Assembly (NCBI GenBank): GCA_030600745.1
Contig: JAUVLL010000106.1
Span: 1-9,111 of the forward strand
Origin: Spirochaetaceae bacterium
GTDB lineage: Bacteria > Spirochaetota > Spirochaetia > B11-G9
Length of the DNA stretch: 9,111 nt
Direction of reading: 5' to 3'
The position numbers and the translations under genes are program-made. The notes under the pieces were generated by a model. The model saw only the letters and a list, made by a program, of their open reading frames with translations. It made no database searches and was not told the origin of the DNA. How positions within the stretch are numbered: the stretch's first letter is position 1; each line of letters begins with the position of its first letter. Shown in pieces: positions 5,878 to 9,111 of this stretch.

Positions 5878-5906
5878 GGGCGACCGGCCGGTCGCCCCTA
5901 CGGTTT
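5869..5906. repeat. Palindromic repeat copy C between convergent genes
   Basis: A perfect 38-base palindrome (half AAACCGTAGGGGCGACCGG) centred between 5887 and 5888. It contains the last two codons and stop of the methyltransferase gene on the plus strand, and the last two bases of the glutaredoxin stop (TAA, 5907-5905) on the minus strand. The GC-rich hairpin ends in TTT on both strands, so it may also slow or end transcription from both sides. Confidence 0.93.
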
Positions 5907-6135
5907 ATCGGTGAAGAGCCCGTTCAATATCGGCAAGATTAAAACCTACCAGGATTCTGCCGTTAATATCAAGAACAGGGACACCCATCTGTCCGGATTT
6001 TTTTACCATCTCATTTGCTTTATTCATGTCCGTAGCAACATTATAATCAGTAAACGTAATTTTGTGTTTTCTAAAATAATCTTTTGCCAGTGTGCAGTAG
6101 CTGCAGCTTGGTGTTGAATATACACTTATTGCCAT
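5905..6135 (-). CDS. Small glutaredoxin
   Basis: A 76-residue thiol-disulfide oxidoreductase of the single-domain glutaredoxin/NrdH size class, acting in the cytoplasm on protein disulfides or as electron donor. It has the redox motif CSYC (11-14) after the first strand ISVYSTPS, the cis-proline loop GVPVLDING (51-59; Pro53) and VGFNLADIERAL (63-74), the typical helix after the glutathione-binding turn. The start at 6135 is chosen because GGAGG lies five bases before it; an upstream in-frame ATG at 6147 overlaps that ribosome site. It has its own likely promoter and is separated from the HDOD gene by 56 bases. Whether it uses glutathione or thioredoxin reductase is not visible. Confidence 0.9.
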   Translation of the reverse strand: MAISVYSTPSCSYCTLAKDYFRKHKITFTDYNVATDMNKANEMVKKSGQMGVPVLDINGRILVGFNLADIERALHR

Positions 6136-6159
6136 AATATCCTCCATATGTATATATAC

Positions 6160-6186
6160 ATTATACTATATATGGATATAAGTCAA
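6160..6186 (-). promoter_or_regulatory. Promoter of the glutaredoxin gene
   Basis: On the minus strand, -35 TTGACT (6186-6181), a short 15-base spacer and -10 TATAAT (6165-6160), 25 bases before the start codon. Spacing is below the usual 16-18, but both boxes are near consensus. The -35 lies just after the stop codon of the HDOD gene. Confidence 0.55.
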
Positions 6187-6191
6187 GTGTT

Positions 6192-7682
6192 TTACATTTT
6201 TTCCTTGGCATTTACCTGATTTGTAAAAGCTGCCGACAGACGCTGCAGAATTATCATCAGCTGATCTTCAGAATTTATCCCAAAATTAGCAAGAACATCT
6301 TCATCAACCTGCTCAAATACCATCTCATCACTCTCAATATTTGCAATTGAATTTGCAAGATATATCGTATAAACAACATCTCTATATTCCTTTGAACATT
6401 GCCCTGGTTCGTGATGATATCGTATGGATTCAATAAGGGATTGAGGAAAATTCCACTTTTCTGCTACAAGCCCTCCAATCTCAGCATGATTCAAACCTGC
6501 AGAAAGGTCCTCAAAGAGATTACGTTGAAGTTCTTTTTCAATACAAAAATTATTTATCTTTTCAAGAAGTTTTGGATGTATATCTGCAAAAATAATTTTC
6601 CCCATATCATGTAGAATACCACCGACATATGCATCATCAAGGAGGTTTTTATTTCTTCTGTCAAAATTCTTGGCAATATTATAGGCATAAAAGGCAACCT
6701 TATAGGAATGATCCCACAACCATTTCTGTTTCCGATCTAAAAGTTTTTGCGTACCATAAGAGAAAAGCAAATTTGTTAAACCCCGTAATCCTATCAATTT
6801 AACGGCTTCCACAATATTATCCACTCTCTTAGGCAGCATATACTGGGCTGAATTTACAACCTTCAAAAGATCAGCTATAAGAGAAGCATCCATACTGATC
6901 TGCCTTGCAATATCAGTAATCTCGGAATCCGGATCATGAATAAGTTTCTGAAGATGTACAATGTTTTCCGGGAAATGAGGAAGTTCATCAATCTCCTGAA
7001 CAATTTCCTCAGACAGTTTTGCAATATTCTCAACATGAATATCAGAAAAAGGCAGTGTGATACTGGCCACAGTCACTCCGTCTTCAACATCAATTTCAAA
7101 GGCATCTTCATTAAGTCCCAGCTTTTTAAGCATCAAAACCAATATGACAATACCCAGACCAGCACCCTCGGAATCATCAAGAACTGTGGTTAAAGCCTCT
7201 TCCATAGTCTCAAATGCCCTGGATCTGGCAATTCTGTCATATACTCTCATCTGTTCTTTTCTGGATATTTCAGTATTATTTTTAATACTTAAGGTAAAAT
7301 TATTTCCTTTGGTATGAAATACTGTCTTAATATAGAGTCCCTGCTCCTGCTGCATCTTAAGGTAATAATCAATATTTGAGAGAGTATCATTCTTGAAAGA
7401 CTTCATACCCTCGACATACTGAGTTTCATCTGTAATATCAAGATTTCGGTCTTTGAAGTATACCCTTTTTGTGTTGGCCTTTTTTGCATTAACAGCCAGT
7501 TCTTTCATGCAATATGCTATTCTATCCTTAATACCTACCTGTCCGAACTCGTCCAGGAAAATACCAAGAATACTCTCCATATAAATCTCGGTGTCATGGG
7601 GCATAGTATATGTTTTAATAGATATCGGAACTGAACTTCTGGCGGCTTTCCTAATTTTAGTTACATTTATTGATTTTGACAT
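6192..7682 (-). CDS. HATPase-like/HDOD fusion signalling protein
   Basis: A 496-residue soluble protein with two recognisable parts. Residues ~30-212 look like a histidine-kinase-type ATPase domain without a phosphoacceptor: N-box KELAVNAKKAN (60-70; Glu61, Asn65) and G2-box DSEGAGLGI (170-178). The G1-box Asp is apparently replaced (SIKNNTEIS, 132-140). Residues ~222-430 are an HDOD domain, related to HD phosphohydrolases: IDELPHFPENIVHLQKLI (231-248), WDHS (323-326), GGILHDMGKI (354-363; His358, Asp359), HAEIGG (399-404) and RYHHEP (421-426). The HD-type histidines are largely present. HDOD proteins usually act in signal transduction; target and ligand are unknown here. There is no membrane segment. 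The ATG at 7682 follows GAGG nine bases upstream. No partner sits beside it. Confidence 0.85.
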   Translation of the reverse strand: MSKSINVTKIRKAARSSVPISIKTYTMPHDTEIYMESILGIFLDEFGQVGIKDRIAYCMKELAVNAKKANTKRVYFKDRNLDITDETQYVEGMKSFKNDTLSNIDYYLKMQQEQGLYIKTVFHTKGNNFTLSIKNNTEISRKEQMRVYDRIARSRAFETMEEALTTVLDDSEGAGLGIVILVLMLKKLGLNEDAFEIDVEDGVTVASITLPFSDIHVENIAKLSEEIVQEIDELPHFPENIVHLQKLIHDPDSEITDIARQISMDASLIADLLKVVNSAQYMLPKRVDNIVEAVKLIGLRGLTNLLFSYGTQKLLDRKQKWLWDHSYKVAFYAYNIAKNFDRRNKNLLDDAYVGGILHDMGKIIFADIHPKLLEKINNFCIEKELQRNLFEDLSAGLNHAEIGGLVAEKWNFPQSLIESIRYHHEPGQCSKEYRDVVYTIYLANSIANIESDEMVFEQVDEDVLANFGINSEDQLMIILQRLSAAFTNQVNAKEKM

Positions 7683-7717
7683 TATTTTATACCTCTACTT
7701 TTCAACTCACGTTCATC

Positions 7718-7747
7718 ATTATATCAGTTCTATTTATTATCAAGCAA
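7718..7747 (-). promoter_or_regulatory. Promoter of the HATPase-HDOD gene
   Basis: On the minus strand, -35 TTGCTT (7747-7742), 18 bases and -10 TATAAT (7723-7718), with TG one base before the -10 (extended -10). It lies about 35 bases before the start codon in the divergent gap with the nif3 gene. Confidence 0.55.
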
Positions 7748-7789
7748 GCTTTTTTTAAACCCACTTTGAAAAATAAGGGGCAATAATTC

Positions 7790-8626
7790 ATGATTATTCA
7801 TGATAATGGGCATATATTACCAGAGAAAGTTGCCAAGAAGAGTCTGAGTTGTTATACTCCGTTAATGAATACAGAAGAGTTGGATTATTATTTTCGAAAC
7901 TTGCTTGATATGAATATCATAGATAGCATCGATTCATCAATGAATGGTTTTCAGGTGAATCAGGGAAGTAAAAATGTTAAGAAAGTAGCATTTGCAGTTG
8001 ACGCTTCCCTTGAAACTTTTAAAAGAGCAGTAGACTGGGAAGCAGATGTTCTTTTTGTACATCACGGTCTGTTTTGGGGTTTTCCAATTGCAGTTACAGG
8101 AAATCATTATGAAAGACTTTCATTTCTAATAAAAAATAACCTGTCTCTTTATGCTGCACATCTTCCTTTGGATTTGAATCCTGTTGTTGGAAATAATTAT
8201 GGGATTGCAGGACAGTTGGGACTTGATAAAATGGAACCATTCGGGTTGTATAAAGGGGTAAAGATAGGAGTATCAGGAATTCTTAAACAGGAAAAAACTA
8301 TCAAAGAGATCTTAAGTCTTCTGGATACCGATCAACAAGAAGTTTTGGGGATTCTACCCTTTGGAAAGAAAAAGATATCTACTGTAGCAATTATCTCAGG
8401 AGGGGGAACAAGAGAAGTCTCACAGGCAATGGAACAGGAGATCGATCTCTACATTACAGGAGATGTATCCCATGAGACCTATCATACATGCCTGGAAGGG
8501 AGCATAAACATGATCAGCTGCGGCCACTATTTAACAGAAACATTCGGACCAAAGCTTCTTTCTGAAAAACTAAAAAAAGACACATCCATAAATACGGTTT
8601 TTATTGATGTCCCGACAGGATTATAA
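7790..8626 (+). CDS. Nif3/YbgI-family dinuclear metal centre protein
   Basis: A member of the widespread Nif3-like family (E. coli YbgI), which forms hexameric rings with a two-metal site; its cellular role is still debated. It has 278 residues from the ATG at 7790. The metal ligands are all present: VHHG (His91, His92), HLPLD (His124, Asp128) and GHYLTE (His246, Glu250). Also present are NGFQV (52-56), ISGGGT (202-207), YITGDVSHET (221-230) and FIDVP near the end. Family members usually begin like MNTEELDYYFRNLL, which is Met26 at 7865 (253 residues, close to the family length). The 7790 start, however, has AAGGGG about nine bases upstream, while 7865 has no clear site, so the 25-residue extension may be real. 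The gene is followed after five bases by lspA. Confidence 0.9.
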   Translation: MIIHDNGHILPEKVAKKSLSCYTPLMNTEELDYYFRNLLDMNIIDSIDSSMNGFQVNQGSKNVKKVAFAVDASLETFKRAVDWEADVLFVHHGLFWGFPIAVTGNHYERLSFLIKNNLSLYAAHLPLDLNPVVGNNYGIAGQLGLDKMEPFGLYKGVKIGVSGILKQEKTIKEILSLLDTDQQEVLGILPFGKKKISTVAIISGGGTREVSQAMEQEIDLYITGDVSHETYHTCLEGSINMISCGHYLTETFGPKLLSEKLKKDTSINTVFIDVPTGL

Positions 8627-8631
8627 TTTAT

Positions 8632-9111
8632 ATGCAAAATAAAAGCAAAATAAAACCTTTAATACTTACTTTATTTATCCTGGTGGCAGATCAGATAACC
8701 AAGGCACTTATTGTAAACAGAATTCCCATTCATACAATTGGTAAATCTTTCTTAGGCGGCTTTTTAAGGATCATTCACACCCGGAATCTGGCAATTGCAT
8801 TTAGCCTTGGGAATAACTTCCCCGAAGAAGTACGTTTTATTATGTTTACAATCCTGCCCATTGCAATACTTATTGGTCTTCTGGTTTATCTTTTCAAGAG
8901 TGATAATTTCACCACCTTCCAACGTTGGGCTGTAGCCGGGATTCTGGGAGGCGGCATTGGGAATTTAATTGACAGAGTTTTTAGGCCCCTTGGAGTTGTG
9001 GATTTTATTGATGTTAAATTTTACGGTATCTTCGGTCTGGAAAGATGGCCCACCTTTAATATTGCCGATTCGACAGTTGTTGTTTCCGGTATACTAATGC
9101 TTTTTGCTCTT
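8632..9111 (+). CDS. lspA: Lipoprotein signal peptidase (signal peptidase II), 3' end beyond the window
   Basis: Inner-membrane aspartyl protease that cuts the signal peptide of prolipoproteins after lipidation by Lgt. The first 160 residues are in the window. Family motifs: VADQITK (18-24), TRNLAIAFSLG (50-60), GGGIGNLIDR (106-115), and the two catalytic aspartates in GVVDFID (121-127, Asp124) and FNIADS (142-147, Asp146). Four membrane segments are expected, about 8-26, 67-88, 99-117 and 147 onward; the last is cut by the window edge. No stop is seen, and only a few residues should be missing. It starts five bases after the nif3 stop with no good ribosome site of its own, so it is probably translated by coupling in the same operon. 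Confidence 0.95.
   Translation, partial: MQNKSKIKPLILTLFILVADQITKALIVNRIPIHTIGKSFLGGFLRIIHTRNLAIAFSLGNNFPEEVRFIMFTILPIAILIGLLVYLFKSDNFTTFQRWAVAGILGGGIGNLIDRVFRPLGVVDFIDVKFYGIFGLERWPTFNIADSTVVVSGILMLFAL

Noticed and set aside
2042..5906. CRISPR array
   Set aside because: The repeats are palindromes dispersed over 3.9 kb with no regular spacers and no cas genes.

Overview
The window is AT-rich bacterial chromosome and looks like a spirochaete of the Spirochaetales type. This is inferred from the style of the FlgM protein, a two-zinc-ribbon membrane protein, a HATPase-HDOD fusion protein and a short RsmI; no rRNA gene is present to confirm it. Most genes are ordinary housekeeping or regulatory genes. 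The accessory content is a group II intron and a family of short palindromic repeats.

Layout. Positions 2-2041 (minus strand) hold an almost complete group II intron: 5' end GTGCG at 2041, domains I-III at 1406-2041, a maturase/reverse transcriptase at 71-1405, then domain V and domain VI with a bulged branch-point A at 8. It has the features of bacterial class C (IIC). It sits in a palindromic repeat directly after the stop codon of a small membrane-anchored zinc-ribbon gene (2063-2455, minus). Divergent from that gene is rsmI (2595-3275, plus). A gene-poor stretch follows, then flgM (3512-3799) with a strong terminator. A two-gene operon comes next: a degenerate iron-alcohol-dehydrogenase-like protein (3950-5098) overlapping a SpoU/TrmH RNA methyltransferase (5095-5877) by ATGA. 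Converging on it are a small glutaredoxin (5905-6135, minus) and a HATPase-HDOD regulator (6192-7682, minus). The window ends with a divergent pair, nif3/ybgI (7790-8626) and lspA (8632 to the edge, incomplete).

The most interesting signal is a family of palindromic elements with arms GTAGRGRCR / YGYCYCTAC, present four times: 2042-2069 (split by the intron), 2354-2383, 2507-2534 and 5869-5906. It occurs in two versions, GTAGGGGCG and GTAGAGACA, in which both arms differ in a compensated way. One copy lies in frame inside the zinc-ribbon gene and encodes exactly ten residues. Two copies supply the stop codon of the gene they follow. One would form a hairpin at the 5' end of the zinc-ribbon mRNA. 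One is the landing site of the group II intron. The zinc-ribbon gene alone carries three copies.

Functionally, the set combines ribosome and RNA modification (RsmI, TrmH-like), flagellar sigma-28 control (FlgM), redox (glutaredoxin), lipoprotein maturation (LspA) and an uncharacterised signalling protein. Apart from the ADH-like/TrmH and nif3/lspA pairs, the genes show no shared pathway.
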